In this document: positions 1 through 10,603 of the stretch, piece by piece
Position numbering within the stretch: the first letter of the stretch is position 1
Layout of the letters: each line of letters opens with the position of its first letter
Origin: Streptomyces coelicoflavus
GTDB taxonomy: Bacteria > Actinomycetota > Actinomycetes > Streptomycetales > Streptomycetaceae
Length of the DNA: 64,000 nt
NCBI RefSeq assembly: GCF_003112555.1
Contig: NZ_BEWB01000006.1
Span: 186,001 to 250,000 of the forward strand
Direction of reading: 5' to 3'
Position numbers and translations under genes: made by a program
Notes under the pieces: generated by a model
Databases searched by the model: none
Seen by the model: the letters and a program-made list of their open reading frames with translations, nothing else
Told to the model about the DNA's origin: nothing

Positions 1-173
1 CGGCGCCGCTTGGCACGGGCCTCGGAGGCCTCGGCGAGGGCAGCCCAGTCCGGCGTGTTGTCACTGTTCCCGCTGTTCCAGGGCTGCTGCGACTGAGGCT
101 GCTGCGGCTGCTGCTGCGATTGCGGTGTCCAGGGATCCCACTGCGACTGAGGTCCCCCCTGCCCAAAGCTCAT
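1..173 (-). CDS. 5' end of a hypothetical gene (partial)
   Basis: The first 57 codons of a leftward gene that runs off the left edge. The ATG lies at 171-173. The N-terminus is low complexity: a Gly/Gln/Pro/Ser-rich stretch with runs of Gln-Gln-Pro, then a more ordered Trp-Ala-Ala-Leu-Ala-Glu-Ala-Ser-Glu-Ala segment. Disordered Gln/Pro-rich N-termini of this kind are common on actinobacterial membrane or secretion-associated proteins. The part visible here does not identify a family, so no function is assigned. It is divergent from the membrane glycosyltransferase that starts at 248. Confidence 0.6.
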   Translation of the reverse strand, partial: MSFGQGGPQSQWDPWTPQSQQQPQQPQSQQPWNSGNSDNTPDWAALAEASEARAKRR

Positions 174-247
174 GGGCGGCATCTTAGACGGGCCTGTGGG
201 CGTGCTGGTGCCGGGACTTGGGGCCCGCAGGGCCTAGCGTTCCGTGC

Positions 248-1453
248 ATGCGGACGGGCAAAAGCGACATCTCCGGGTGGTTGGTGCGGCCGGCGGGAGG
301 GCATCTGTGGGCGGTGCTCGGGACGGTGCTGGCGGCGTCCGCCGCGCACGCGGCGCGGACGACCTCGGACGGCGGGATGGACAACGCGATCGTCGTCCGG
401 GCCGCCCGCACCTGGCTGGCCGGTGGCTCCCCGTACGACGACCCGCACTTCCTCTATCTGCCGAGCGCGGTCCTCGCCGCCGTGCCGGAGGCGGTGCTGC
501 CCGGTGCGGTGCTGCGGGTGCTGGTGCCGGGTGCGGTGACCGTCCTGCTGGCGCTGGCCTGGGCCTGCGCGCTGCTCCTGCACCGGGTGCCGCTCGGCAG
601 CCGGCTCGCGGCCCTCGGGCTGACCGGTCTGGCGATGGGCTTCGCGCCGTTCGGGCACCTGGTGCGGCTCGGCAACTGGACCGTGACGGCGACGGTGGCG
701 CTGCCGCTGGCGCTGCTGCTGGCGAGCCGGGGGCGCTGGACCGGTGCGGGGGTCGTCATCGGGGCGGCCGTGGCGCTCAAGCCGCTGCTCGCGCCCGTCG
801 TCCTGATTTTCCTCTTCGCCGGGCGGTGGCGGGCGCTGGCCGCGGCCGTGCTGGTGCCCGCGCTGGCCTCCGCCGCGGCGGCGCTGGCGATGCCCGACCC
901 GGCGGGCTTCTTCACCCGCACTCTGCCCTTCCTGCTGCACGGCGACGACGGCTTCGTACGGCTCTACGAGGCCTCCCCGGCGGCCGTGCTGCCCCGGCTC
1001 GGGGTGCCGGCGGCGCTCGCGCAGGGGCTTGCGGTGGCGGCGGCGTGCGCCGGGGTGCTCTGCGCGTACCGGCGCTGGCGGCGCGCCGACCCCGGCCCGC
1101 TGCGGCTCGCGGAGACCGGGGCGGGGCTGATGCTGTCGGCGTTCCTGGTCTCCCGGCCGTCCTACGACCACTACCTCCTGGTCGCCCTGCCGCTGCTGCT
1201 CGCCGGGCTGCCGTACGCCGGGTCGGCGGCCCGCGGGGCGTGGTTCTGGATCGCCCTGGTGCCCCAGGTACCGGGGCTGACCTGGCCCTGGCTGGAGGGG
1301 GAGCGGCGGCGGGCCTTCCGGGACGCGTTCACGCTCTGCGTGCTGGCGGTGACGGTCGCCCGGCAGTCCTGGGCCGGGCCGGCGGCCGCCGGCGGGCGGG
1401 TGCCCCCGGGGCGGGAGCCGGAGCCGGAGCGCGCTCCCGCGGCCCCGTTTTGA
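248..1453 (+). CDS. polytopic membrane protein, GT87/DUF2029-type glycosyltransferase
   Basis: About 401 residues, mostly hydrophobic, with roughly ten predicted membrane spans. Near the N-terminus is an acidic-aromatic loop (D-N-A near residue 44, then YDDPHFLYLP). A short FLVSRPSYDHY-type motif lies before the last spans. This layout fits the DUF2029/GT87 family, which uses polyprenyl-phosphate sugars such as mannose or arabinose on the outer face of the membrane; the family call is from pattern memory. I chose ATG 248 over an earlier in-frame start at 218 because membrane segment 1 follows soon after and the earlier codons look non-coding. The acceptor is unknown. It is monocistronic and followed by the rplM leader. 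Confidence 0.7.
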   Translation: MRTGKSDISGWLVRPAGGHLWAVLGTVLAASAAHAARTTSDGGMDNAIVVRAARTWLAGGSPYDDPHFLYLPSAVLAAVPEAVLPGAVLRVLVPGAVTVLLALAWACALLLHRVPLGSRLAALGLTGLAMGFAPFGHLVRLGNWTVTATVALPLALLLASRGRWTGAGVVIGAAVALKPLLAPVVLIFLFAGRWRALAAAVLVPALASAAAALAMPDPAGFFTRTLPFLLHGDDGFVRLYEASPAAVLPRLGVPAALAQGLAVAAACAGVLCAYRRWRRADPGPLRLAETGAGLMLSAFLVSRPSYDHYLLVALPLLLAGLPYAGSAARGAWFWIALVPQVPGLTWPWLEGERRRAFRDAFTLCVLAVTVARQSWAGPAAAGGRVPPGREPEPERAPAAPF

Positions 1454-1660
1454 CCCGGCCACCGGGGCCCGGGTATTCTGCACAGTCGTATGTGTATTGG
1501 CTTGCTCATTCTCACGTGAGGGGCCCTTACACCGGTCCACCGGGACCGATGACCAGCGACCTGCACGCGGTATGCGTCACCGCGGTGCGGTCAGGGCTGT
1601 CGTGATCGTCTTCGGTGACCATGTCAGGACCACTCACTGAAGAAGCGAAGGCTACGAACC
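1454..1660 (+). promoter_or_regulatory. 5' leader and promoter region of the rplM-rpsI operon
   Basis: About 200 bases separate the glycosyltransferase stop from rplM. The stretch contains a hairpin with 6-bp arms (CGGTCC at 1533-1538, GGACCG at 1543-1548). Leaders of ribosomal protein operons often carry autoregulatory RNA structure, but I cannot show that here. No clear -35/-10 pair was settled on. Confidence 0.3.
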
Positions 1661-2104
1661 GTGCGTACGTACAGCCCCAAGCCCGGCGATGTGACGCGCC
1701 AGTGGCACGTCATCGACGCCCAGGACGTAGTCCTGGGTCGTCTGGCCACCACTGCGGCCTCCATCCTGCGCGGCAAGCACAAGCCGATCTACGCGCCCCA
1801 CGTCGACACCGGTGACTTCGTCATCATCATCAACGCCGACAAGGTGCACCTCTCCGGCAACAAGCGGACCCAGAAGATGGCGTACCGCCACTCCGGCTAC
1901 CCGGGCGGTCTGCGCTCGGTGCGCTACGACGAGCTGCTGGACAAGAACCCGGAGAAGGCCGTCGAGAAGGCCATCAAGGGCATGCTCCCCAAGAACTCCC
2001 TGGGCCGTCAGATGCTCTCGAAGCTGAAGGTCTACAAGGGTGACCAGCACCCGCACGGCGCGCAGCAGCCGCAGCCGTTCGAGATCACCCAGGTCGCGCA
2101 GTAG
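1661..2104 (+). CDS. rplM: 50S ribosomal protein L13
   Basis: A 147-residue L13, the usual length. It is recognised by the N-terminal [19 protein letters not shown], the DVVLGRLAT segment and the central [12 protein letters not shown] block followed by [17 protein letters not shown]13 is an early-assembly protein of the large subunit. The start is GTG at 1661. It is followed 42 bases downstream by rpsI, the conserved L13-S9 operon of almost all bacteria. The two genes are probably co-transcribed up to the terminator at 2692-2723. Confidence 0.97.
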   Translation: MRTYSPKPGDVTRQWHVIDAQDVVLGRLATTAASILRGKHKPIYAPHVDTGDFVIIINADKVHLSGNKRTQKMAYRHSGYPGGLRSVRYDELLDKNPEKAVEKAIKGMLPKNSLGRQMLSKLKVYKGDQHPHGAQQPQPFEITQVAQ

Positions 2105-2146
2105 TTCCGGCCACCCTTTAAGACTGAAGAGAATCTGAGGAGCATC

Positions 2147-2659
2147 GTGGCCGAGACCACTCCCGAGCAGCCGCTCGAAGAGATCGACATCGACAGCTAC
2201 ACCACCGAGTCCGAGGTGCCCGTCGAGGGCGAGTACACCTCGGAGTCGATGGCCTCCGCGTTCGGCGAGCCGCAGCCGGCCGCCGGCCTGGGCCGTCGCA
2301 AGAACGCCATCGCCCGCGTCCGGATCGTCCCGGGCACCGGCAAGTGGAAGGTCAACGGGCGCACGCTCGAGGACTACTTCCCGAACAAGGTCCACCAGCA
2401 GGAAGTCAACGAGCCCTTCAAGGTGCTCGAGCTGGACAACCGCTACGACGTCATCGCCCGCATCTCGGGCGGCGGCGTCTCCGGTCAGGCCGGTGCGCTC
2501 CGTCTCGGTGTCGCCCGCGCGCTGAACGAGGCCGACGTGGACAACAACCGCGGCGCGCTCAAGAAGGCCGGTTACCTCAAGCGTGACGACCGTGCGGTCG
2601 AGCGCAAGAAGGCCGGTCTGAAGAAGGCCCGCAAGGCCCCGCAGTACAGCAAGCGCTAA
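2147..2659 (+). CDS. rpsI: 30S ribosomal protein S9
   Basis: S9 of 170 residues. The conserved core starts near residue 48 with [14 protein letters not shown] and ends in the basic [12 protein letters not shown] tail that reaches the ribosomal P site. The first ~45 residues are an acidic, Thr/Ser/Glu-rich extension ([13 protein letters not shown] and so on) that makes the protein about 40 residues longer than the E. coli form. Actinobacterial S9 proteins often carry such an extension. GTG start at 2147, preceded by GAGG. Last gene of the L13-S9 operon. Confidence 0.97.
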   Translation: MAETTPEQPLEEIDIDSYTTESEVPVEGEYTSESMASAFGEPQPAAGLGRRKNAIARVRIVPGTGKWKVNGRTLEDYFPNKVHQQEVNEPFKVLELDNRYDVIARISGGGVSGQAGALRLGVARALNEADVDNNRGALKKAGYLKRDDRAVERKKAGLKKARKAPQYSKR

Positions 2660-2691
2660 GTCGTACCGGCTGGTCCGGCTGTACTCCGAAC

Positions 2692-2723
2692 GCCCCGGCG
2701 GCACGCCACTGTGCTGCCGGGGC
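2692..2723 (+). terminator. rho-independent type terminator after rpsI
   Basis: A 13-bp stem (2692-2704 with 2711-2723, one G.U pair) with a 6-base loop, followed by ATTCGTTTAT. It closes the rplM-rpsI operon. Confidence 0.8.
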
Positions 2724-2883
2724 ATTCGTTTATCCCTGCCGTTGGGCGTATAACGGCACAAGACGTTCTAAGGCTTATGTGATCGATGGTCGGGCGCTGT
2801 ACGCCCGGGCCTTCGGGAGCCGACTGCGTGGGCCGCACTCATCGGCAGCCGCTTCCGGAATTGACGTTTCCTCAGGAGGACAA

Positions 2884-4242
2884 GTGGGACGACTCTTCGG
2901 CACGGACGGCGTGCGCGGTGTCGCCAACGCGGATCTGACGGCCGAGCTGGCGCTGGGCCTCTCCGTCGCCGCGGCGCACGTACTGGCCGAGGCCGGCACC
3001 TTCGCCGGTCACCGGGCGACCGCGGTGGTCGGCCGGGACCCGCGCGCCTCCGGGGAGTTCCTGGAAGCCGCCGTGGTCGCGGGCCTCGCCAGCGCCGGAG
3101 TGGACGTGCTGCGGGTCGGCGTGCTGCCGACGCCCGCGGTGGCCCACCTCACCGGCGCGCTCGGCGCCGACCTCGGCGTGATGCTCTCCGCCAGCCATAA
3201 CGCCATGCCCGACAACGGCATCAAGTTCTTCGCCCGCGGCGGCCACAAGCTCGCCGACGAGCTGGAGGACCGCATCGAGGCCGTCTACGCCGACCACCGC
3301 ACGGGCGCCCCCTGGGACCGCCCGACCGGCGCCGGTGTCGGCCGGGTCCGCGACTACGACGAGGGGCTCGACCAGTACGTCGCCCACCTCGTCGGCGTCC
3401 TCCCGAACCGCCTCGACGGACTGAAGATCGTCCTCGACGAGGCGCACGGCGCGGCCTCCCGGGTCTCGCCGGAGGCGTTCGCGCGGGCCGGTGCCGAACT
3501 GGTCACCATCGGCGCGGTGCCCGACGGCCTCAACATCAACGACGGCTGCGGCTCCACCCACCTCGACCTGCTCAAGGCCGCCGTCGTCGAGCACGGCGCC
3601 GACCTCGGCATCGCCCACGACGGCGACGCCGACCGCTGCCTGGCCGTGGACCACACCGGTGCGGAGGTCGACGGCGACCAGATCCTCGCCGTGCTCGCGC
3701 TCGCGATGCGGGAGCGGGAGGCGCTGCGCTCGGACACCGTCGTCGCGACCGTCATGTCCAACCTGGGCTTCAAGCTCGCCATGGAACGCGAGGGCATCCG
3801 GTTCGTGGCGACCTCGGTCGGCGACCGGTACGTCCTGGAGGAGATGAAGGAGCACGGCTACGCCCTCGGCGGCGAGCAGTCCGGCCACGTCATCATCCTC
3901 GACCACGCCACCACCGGCGACGGGACGCTGACCGGCCTGATGCTGGCGGCGCGGGTCGCGCAGAGCGGTCGTACGCTGCGGGACCTCGCGTCCGTGATGG
4001 AGCGGCTGCCGCAGGTGCTGGTCAATGTGCCGGACGTGGACAAGTCGCGGGTGACGAGCTCTGCCGAGCTGGCGACCGCCGTGTCCGAGGCCGAGCGGGA
4101 GCTCGGCAGCACCGGGCGGGTGCTGTTGCGTCCCTCGGGGACGGAGCCCTTGGTGCGGGTGATGGTGGAGGCTGCCGATATCGAGCAGGCTCGGGCTGTT
4201 GCCGGGCGGCTGGCGGATTCGGTGAAGTCGGCGCTCGGTTAG
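2884..4242 (+). CDS. glmM: phosphoglucosamine mutase GlmM
   Basis: A 452-residue GlmM that converts glucosamine-6-phosphate to glucosamine-1-phosphate for UDP-GlcNAc and peptidoglycan. It starts with [14 protein letters not shown]. The catalytic phosphoserine is Ser104 in SASHN, the metal loop is DGDADR (Asp246, 248, 250) and the phosphate-binding RPSGTEP lies at 416-422. The start is GTG at 2884, preceded by a textbook AGGAGGA (2873-2880). The frame is open upstream to 2779, but that part lacks family homology. glmS, the preceding step in the pathway, lies 4 kb downstream. Confidence 0.96.
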   Translation: MGRLFGTDGVRGVANADLTAELALGLSVAAAHVLAEAGTFAGHRATAVVGRDPRASGEFLEAAVVAGLASAGVDVLRVGVLPTPAVAHLTGALGADLGVMLSASHNAMPDNGIKFFARGGHKLADELEDRIEAVYADHRTGAPWDRPTGAGVGRVRDYDEGLDQYVAHLVGVLPNRLDGLKIVLDEAHGAASRVSPEAFARAGAELVTIGAVPDGLNINDGCGSTHLDLLKAAVVEHGADLGIAHDGDADRCLAVDHTGAEVDGDQILAVLALAMREREALRSDTVVATVMSNLGFKLAMEREGIRFVATSVGDRYVLEEMKEHGYALGGEQSGHVIILDHATTGDGTLTGLMLAARVAQSGRTLRDLASVMERLPQVLVNVPDVDKSRVTSSAELATAVSEAERELGSTGRVLLRPSGTEPLVRVMVEAADIEQARAVAGRLADSVKSALG

Positions 4243-4294
4243 TTCTTGGGGCCGGGTTCGGGGCGGGGTGCTGGGTGATGCGGGCCGCGGGTTC

Positions 4295-4329
4295 GTTGTG
4301 GCTTGTCGCGCAGCCCCCGCGCGCCCCTT
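4295..4329. repeat. copy of a widespread Streptomyces intergenic repeat
   Basis: The segment GTCGCGCAGCCCCCGCGCGC with its flanks resembles a GC-rich repeat that I recognise from many Streptomyces intergenic regions (core: TCGCGCAG followed by CCCCGCGCCCCT). It sits between the convergent glmM and DUF389 genes. Role unknown. Confidence 0.45.
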
Positions 4330-4369
4330 GGGTCATTGGCCCAGCCCGGCGTTCGGAGGTGGCCGTCCG

Positions 4370-5317
4370 TCAGGAGTTCTCCGGCTTCGTCAGTCTTGAG
4401 CGCTGAGTCGACCACAAAGCCTTCTGGGTCAGCAGGGTCAAGGTCCCGGCGACCACGATGCCTGCCAGGTTGAGGAGGAGTTGTTCGGCGGAGCCCACCG
4501 TCTGCTTCGTGTCGCCGAAGCTCAGGGCCACGGCCGCGTTGGCGGCGGCCGGGACCGTGGTGACGGAGATGGCGACGCCCACCAGGGCGCCGGACTTCGC
4601 CGAGGTCAGGGAGAGCGTGCCCGCGACGCCGGCGAGGATCGCCACCACGAAGGAGAAGGCGTCCGGGGCGTAGACGAAGCCGGTGTTGGGGCGGTCGCCC
4701 TCCAGCTTGCCCTCGCTGAACTGGCCGAACTCGGTCATGATCCAGCTGAAGCCCACCGTCACCGCCATCGCCACGAGGAAGCCCACCAGCAGGGCGATCG
4801 CCGAGCGCAGGGCGAGGCGCGGGGCCCGCTGGACGATCGCCGTGCAGATCCCGGCGAGGGGGCCGAACTCCGGGCCGACCGCCATCGCGCCCACGATCAG
4901 GATCGCGTTGTCGAGGACCACACCGCAGGCCGCGATCATCGTGGCCAGCGTGATGAAGGCGACGTAGGTGATGGAAAGGGTCGACTCCTCGTGGGTCGCC
5001 TCCTCCAACTGCTCCCACAGCACGGCGTCGGCGGGCTCGCCGGGCGCGTCCCGCTCCGCGCGGTCGGCGCGTTCCGACAGCGACAGGTCGATGTTCTCGG
5101 CGGTGATGGCGCCGCAGCTCTCGAGGTCCAACGACCGCAGGCGGTTGATGAGTTCGTCACCGGCCTCGCGGGCCACGTCGCACATGACGACGTCGCCCTC
5201 GGGCTCGCGGGCGGCGCCCGGCAGGACGACGAGGTGGGTGGTGCCGACCGTACGGTCGATCAGGCGGACCACCTCGTCGGTGCGATCGGCCGGGGTGATC
5301 AGGCGCAGATGCAGCAT
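4370..5317 (-). CDS. DUF389 membrane protein
   Basis: A 315-residue protein. The cytoplasmic N-terminal ~110 residues (MLHLRLITPADRTDEVVRLI ...) look like a ferredoxin-like/ACT-type fold. About six membrane spans follow, starting near SITYVAFITLATMIAACG, and the protein has the family motif NAILIVGAMAVGPEFGPLAGI. That combination is typical of the DUF389 family, whose function is not established. ATG 5317 is preferred over an earlier in-frame codon at 5380, because conserved sequence begins there. It converges on glmM. Confidence 0.8.
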   Translation of the reverse strand: MLHLRLITPADRTDEVVRLIDRTVGTTHLVVLPGAAREPEGDVVMCDVAREAGDELINRLRSLDLESCGAITAENIDLSLSERADRAERDAPGEPADAVLWEQLEEATHEESTLSITYVAFITLATMIAACGVVLDNAILIVGAMAVGPEFGPLAGICTAIVQRAPRLALRSAIALLVGFLVAMAVTVGFSWIMTEFGQFSEGKLEGDRPNTGFVYAPDAFSFVVAILAGVAGTLSLTSAKSGALVGVAISVTTVPAAANAAVALSFGDTKQTVGSAEQLLLNLAGIVVAGTLTLLTQKALWSTQRSRLTKPENS

Positions 5318-5454
5318 GGCGGCAGCGTAGCCATGCGGGGGAGCGCGGCTCCGGCCGGCAGGGAGCGTCCTCAACGCCATCGGTCCGTGATCTTCAGGAG
5401 ATCTGCGAACGCTACCGTTCAGGGCGCATTGGCCGAGGTGAGAGGGGTTCGGTG

Positions 5455-5988
5455 ATGAGCCGGAGACGTATGCGGGCGCGAACGGCGCTGTCGGTGGCGC
5501 TGGTCTGGGCGGCGACGGGCGGTACGGCCGTCGCCGCCACCGGTGCGGCTCTGCCGTGGGACGGGGGCCGGGCGGCGTCGGCCGTGGCCGTGGCGCGGCA
5601 GGCGGCCGCGCAGGAACTGGCGGTCTGGGACGCCCGGCGGGACGCCGCCTACCGGGAGGCCGTACGCGAAGCGGTGTCCCGGGCGGCGCAGTGGAAGGCG
5701 GCGGCGCTGCACGCGGGCGCGGCCACGGACTCCGTACCGGCGGCCGCCCGGGGCGGCGCCCCGGCCGGGGAAGCGGCCCCGGACGCGTCGGCGGCAGGGG
5801 GCTCCGGCGCGGGCGGCGGATCCGAACCGGCGGCGGGATCCGACATGGCGGCCAGGATCGAGGAGGCGCTCGACACGCCCCACCCGCGCCCCGAGAGCAC
5901 GCCCGAGGCGGATCCGGAATTCCAGCAGGCGGTGGAGGACTCCTTCACCGACCCGGTCAAGGAACTCACCCCCAGCCCGGCCCCCTGA
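5455..5988 (+). CDS. secreted hypothetical protein
   Basis: 177 residues. The N-terminus (MSRRRMRARTALSVALVWAA) followed by TGGTAVAATGAAL is a Sec-type signal peptide with predicted cleavage near residues 28-32. The mature part is Ala/Arg/Glu-rich and probably helical (residues ~40-80). A disordered Ala/Gly/Pro/Ser region follows, then an acidic C-terminus (PEFQQAVEDSFTDPVKEL). No family is recognised. ATG 5455 is preceded by GGTTCGGTG and could be replaced by the GTG just before it. Confidence 0.6.
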   Translation: MSRRRMRARTALSVALVWAATGGTAVAATGAALPWDGGRAASAVAVARQAAAQELAVWDARRDAAYREAVREAVSRAAQWKAAALHAGAATDSVPAAARGGAPAGEAAPDASAAGGSGAGGGSEPAAGSDMAARIEEALDTPHPRPESTPEADPEFQQAVEDSFTDPVKELTPSPAP

Positions 5989-6012
5989 CCGGCGCCGGCG
6001 GCCGGGCCGGGG

Positions 6013-7002
6013 TCACAGCTTGCGCAGGCTCAGGCGCTGGACCTTGTGGTCGGGGCCCTTGCGCAGCACCAGGGTGGCCCGGCCGCGGGTGGGGGCCACG
6101 TTCTCCACCAGATTGGGCTTGTTGATGGTGCGCCAGGTGGTGCGGGCGTAGTCGAGGGCCTCCTCCTCCGACACCTGCGTGTACTTGCGGAAGTACGAGG
6201 ACGGGTTCTGGAAGGCGGTCGCGCGCAGCTTGCGGAAGCGGTTGAGGTACCAGCGCTCGATGTCCTCGGTGCGCGCGTCGACGTACACGCTGAAGTCGAA
6301 GTAGTCGGCGAGTCCGACCCTGGTGCGGCCGTCCTTGCCGGGCAGCGCGGGCTGGAGCACGTTGAGGCCCTCGACGATGAGGATGTCGGGGCGGCGGACC
6401 ACGAGCCGCTGGTCCGGGACGATGTCGTAGATGAGGTGGGAGTAGACCGGCGCGGTCACCTCCGCCTTGCCCGCCTTGATGTCCGCGACGAACCGCGTCA
6501 GCGCCCGGCGGTCGTACGACTCGGGGAAACCTTTCCGCGACATCAGGCCCCGCGCCTCCAGCTCCCGCGTCGGCAGCAGGAAGCCGTCGGTGGTGACCAG
6601 CTCCACGCGCGGGTGCTCGGGCCAGCGCGAGAGCAGCGCCTGGAGCAGGCGGGCGACGGTGGACTTGCCCACCGCCACCGAACCAGCGACCCCTATGACG
6701 AAGGGGGTGCCGGACTGGGAGCCCTGCTCGCCGAGGAACGTGTTCAGCGCGCCGCGCAGGCCGTCGGTGGCGCCGACGTAGAGGTTGAGCAGCCGGGAGA
6801 GCGGCAGGTAGATGTCCCGCACCTCGTCGAGGTCGATGACGTCGCCGAGGCCGCGCAGCTTCTCGACCTCCTCGGCGGTCAGCGGCAGCGGCGTCTTGTC
6901 GCGCAGCGCGCTCCACTCGGGGCGGGTGAGGTCGACGTAGGGAGTCGCCTCCGGCCGCTGCCGGTGGGCGCTCCGGGGGATCGAGGGGACCGGAGAGATC
7001 AC
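6013..7002 (-). CDS. coaA: type I pantothenate kinase
   Basis: 329 residues, the usual length for bacterial type I PanK, which phosphorylates pantothenate in the first committed step of CoA synthesis. The Walker A motif [12 protein letters not shown] is at 104-115, followed by [13 protein letters not shown] and the GFPESYD substrate segment. The C-terminal NRFRKLR / [11 protein letters not shown] region is also typical. ATG 7002 lies in a clean context. It is convergent with the secreted protein gene, 24 bases from its stop. Confidence 0.95.
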   Translation of the reverse strand: MISPVPSIPRSAHRQRPEATPYVDLTRPEWSALRDKTPLPLTAEEVEKLRGLGDVIDLDEVRDIYLPLSRLLNLYVGATDGLRGALNTFLGEQGSQSGTPFVIGVAGSVAVGKSTVARLLQALLSRWPEHPRVELVTTDGFLLPTRELEARGLMSRKGFPESYDRRALTRFVADIKAGKAEVTAPVYSHLIYDIVPDQRLVVRRPDILIVEGLNVLQPALPGKDGRTRVGLADYFDFSVYVDARTEDIERWYLNRFRKLRATAFQNPSSYFRKYTQVSEEEALDYARTTWRTINKPNLVENVAPTRGRATLVLRKGPDHKVQRLSLRKL

Positions 7003-7242
7003 AGTCCATTGTTAACGGAGTACGAACGGGGCGGCAGGTGGGGTGCGTCACGCCCCGGGGGAGATCACGGTCGGGTCTCGGGTGGCCTGTTTCGATCGTA
7101 CGTGCGATTCGCGTAGGTAAGGTGCGGGCAAAGTCGACCGGATTCGAACGCCGGTGTCGACGCGACTCCCCAGACTCCGACGCGACCGGACGTGGCCCGA
7201 CTCGGCCACGTCCCCACGCGCCTCCGACGAAAGAGTGCCGAC

Positions 7243-8046
7243 GTGAGTTCGACCGCTGTCCGCCGTACCGCCCTCGCGGCGTCCGCCGCCCTGGCCCTGC
7301 TCGCCACCGCCTGCGGCGGGTCCTCCGACGACGACGGCGCCACCGGTGACGACAAGGCGAAGGCGGAGCAGTCCGCCCCGGCGGGTGACGCCGGCCGGTC
7401 CGCCCCCGCGGGCAAGGCGCTGACCGCCGCCGAGCTGGAGAAGGTCGCCCTCGCCCAGGCCGACGTGAAGAACGGCGAGGTCGCCACCGAGCTGTCGGCG
7501 GACGACCAGGTGGCCAAGAGTGAGATCTCGACGGACGACAAGGCCTGCCTGCCGCTCGTCCACGTCCAGGGTGCGGTGGCCCAGGGCGAGCCGGCGGCGG
7601 ACGTGCAGCGCTCCTGGCAGGGGCAGACGGAGTCGCCCTCCGAGAGCAAGGGCCCGGACGGCCAGGACATGACCGACATCGACGTGAACAAGATCCTGCT
7701 GAACGTCGCCTCCTATGCGGACGGCGGCGCCGAGCAGGCGATGGCGGGGCTGAAGACGGCGGTCGAGAAGTGCGCGGGCGGCTTCGAGGCGACCGTGGGC
7801 AGCGACAAGATGCGGGTCACCAAGGTGAGCGGCGTGGACCGTCTCAAGGCCGGTGACGAGGGGCTCACCGTCAGCCTCGGTGTGGCCACCGGTGGGGACG
7901 GCGGCGGGCTCATGAAGCTCGTCGTGGTCCGCAAGGGCGCCACGCTCGCCACCTTCAGCGTAGTCAACCTCTCCGCGATGATGACCGGCGCGGACTTCGA
8001 GGTCCCCTCGGACGTCGTCGACGCCCAGGTCGCCAAGCTCGGCTGA
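7243..8046 (+). CDS. putative lipoprotein
   Basis: 267 residues. The N-terminus TAVRRTALAASAALALLATAC gives a lipobox with Cys near residue 21, followed by a Gly/Ser/Asp-rich tether. The mature domain (about residues 60-267) has a mixed alpha/beta character and a motif region AKSEISTDDKACLPL. It resembles LppX/sensor-domain-type actinobacterial lipoproteins only in general layout, so no function is proposed. GTG 7243 is chosen because it gives a signal peptide of normal length; the frame is open further upstream. Confidence 0.65.
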   Translation: MSSTAVRRTALAASAALALLATACGGSSDDDGATGDDKAKAEQSAPAGDAGRSAPAGKALTAAELEKVALAQADVKNGEVATELSADDQVAKSEISTDDKACLPLVHVQGAVAQGEPAADVQRSWQGQTESPSESKGPDGQDMTDIDVNKILLNVASYADGGAEQAMAGLKTAVEKCAGGFEATVGSDKMRVTKVSGVDRLKAGDEGLTVSLGVATGGDGGGLMKLVVVRKGATLATFSVVNLSAMMTGADFEVPSDVVDAQVAKLG

Positions 8047-8161
8047 CGCACCGGAGCCGAGCGGGGTGGCGTTCGTACCCCGGTGGGAATTTCCGATTTC
8101 GGGCACAGAACGGTCCCTTCTGGATCGCTGCATCGCCGATCTTGCTCGTAGGCTGCCGCGT

Positions 8162-10009
<1,848 letters not shown>

Positions 10010-10023
10010 CTCCGGAGGGTCCC

Positions 10024-10491
10024 TCAGCCGGCGCCACCGGGCAGCAGGGTGACGACCCGGAAGCGTTCCAGGACCGCCGGTGTCGCGTCGTCCACCGTGA
10101 ACTCCGGGTCGCCCAGCGCCGCGCGCATCTCCTCGCCGTGCCAGAACCGCTCGTGGTCCGCGCGCCACTCGGCCACGCTCGTGTGTCCCTCGCCCTCGTC
10201 GACCGCGTGGGCGAGGTCCACCTCGGCCAGCGGGACGACGCGCACCTGTGTCACCTCGATGACGGCGACCGGGCGGCCGGACGAGTCGACGACCACCTCA
10301 CGGTGACCGGGCCGCGGCAGCGGATCGCCGTCGTGCTCGTAGTCGGCGACCAGGCCCGTCGTCGAGGTCTTCGAACCGTCGAGGATCGCGGCGACGAGCC
10401 GGTCGCGCAGCGGACCGGGGAACGCGAACTCCGCCCGGGGGAGTGCGTCGAGGTCCGGGAGGTGCGGGTCCGGGTCCGGTGCGGCGGTCAT
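10024..10491 (-). CDS. ASCH domain protein
   Basis: 155 residues. The pattern ALPRAEFAFPGPLRDRLVAAILDGSKTSTTGL, then VEVTQVRVVPLAEVDLAHAVDEGEG and FTVDDATPAVLERFRVV, is that of ASCH-domain proteins of the YqfB/PUA-like fold. The G-x-K-T-x-T/S-T segment is the conserved GxKxxExR-equivalent loop. ASCH proteins are thought to bind RNA, and some are nucleoside deaminase-like amidohydrolases. The substrate here is unknown. Convergent with glmS, 15 bases from its stop. Confidence 0.75.
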   Translation of the reverse strand: MTAAPDPDPHLPDLDALPRAEFAFPGPLRDRLVAAILDGSKTSTTGLVADYEHDGDPLPRPGHREVVVDSSGRPVAVIEVTQVRVVPLAEVDLAHAVDEGEGHTSVAEWRADHERFWHGEEMRAALGDPEFTVDDATPAVLERFRVVTLLPGGAG

Positions 10492-10527
10492 GTGCTCACC
10501 GTACCGGCGAGGCCCCGCACCCCGGAC

Positions 10528-10603
10528 CGCGGTTTCACTCTCCCCCCCCCCGCACGTCCCGCCAGGCCCGCGGTTTCACTCCCCCCGCACGTCCCGCCAG
10601 GCC
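10528..10603. repeat. imperfect tandem duplication at the 3' end of nnrD
   Basis: Two adjacent copies: 10528-10568 (41 bases) and 10569-10603 (35 bases). They share CGCGGTTTCACT, a C tract, and GCACGTCCCGCCAGGCC. The copies differ mainly in C-run length (10 versus 6) and one CT. The inner copy holds the nnrD stop codon (10576-10578), so the outer copy is a post-stop echo of the last codons. Confidence 0.85.

Noticed and set aside
120-539. Long open frames overlapping the glycosyltransferase gene on both strands
   Set aside because: Arg/Gly/Ala-rich translations with no family motifs; typical shadows in 72 % G+C DNA.
8047-8161. glmS ribozyme
   Set aside because: Only ~115 bases upstream and none of the ribozyme core; actinobacteria are not known to use it.
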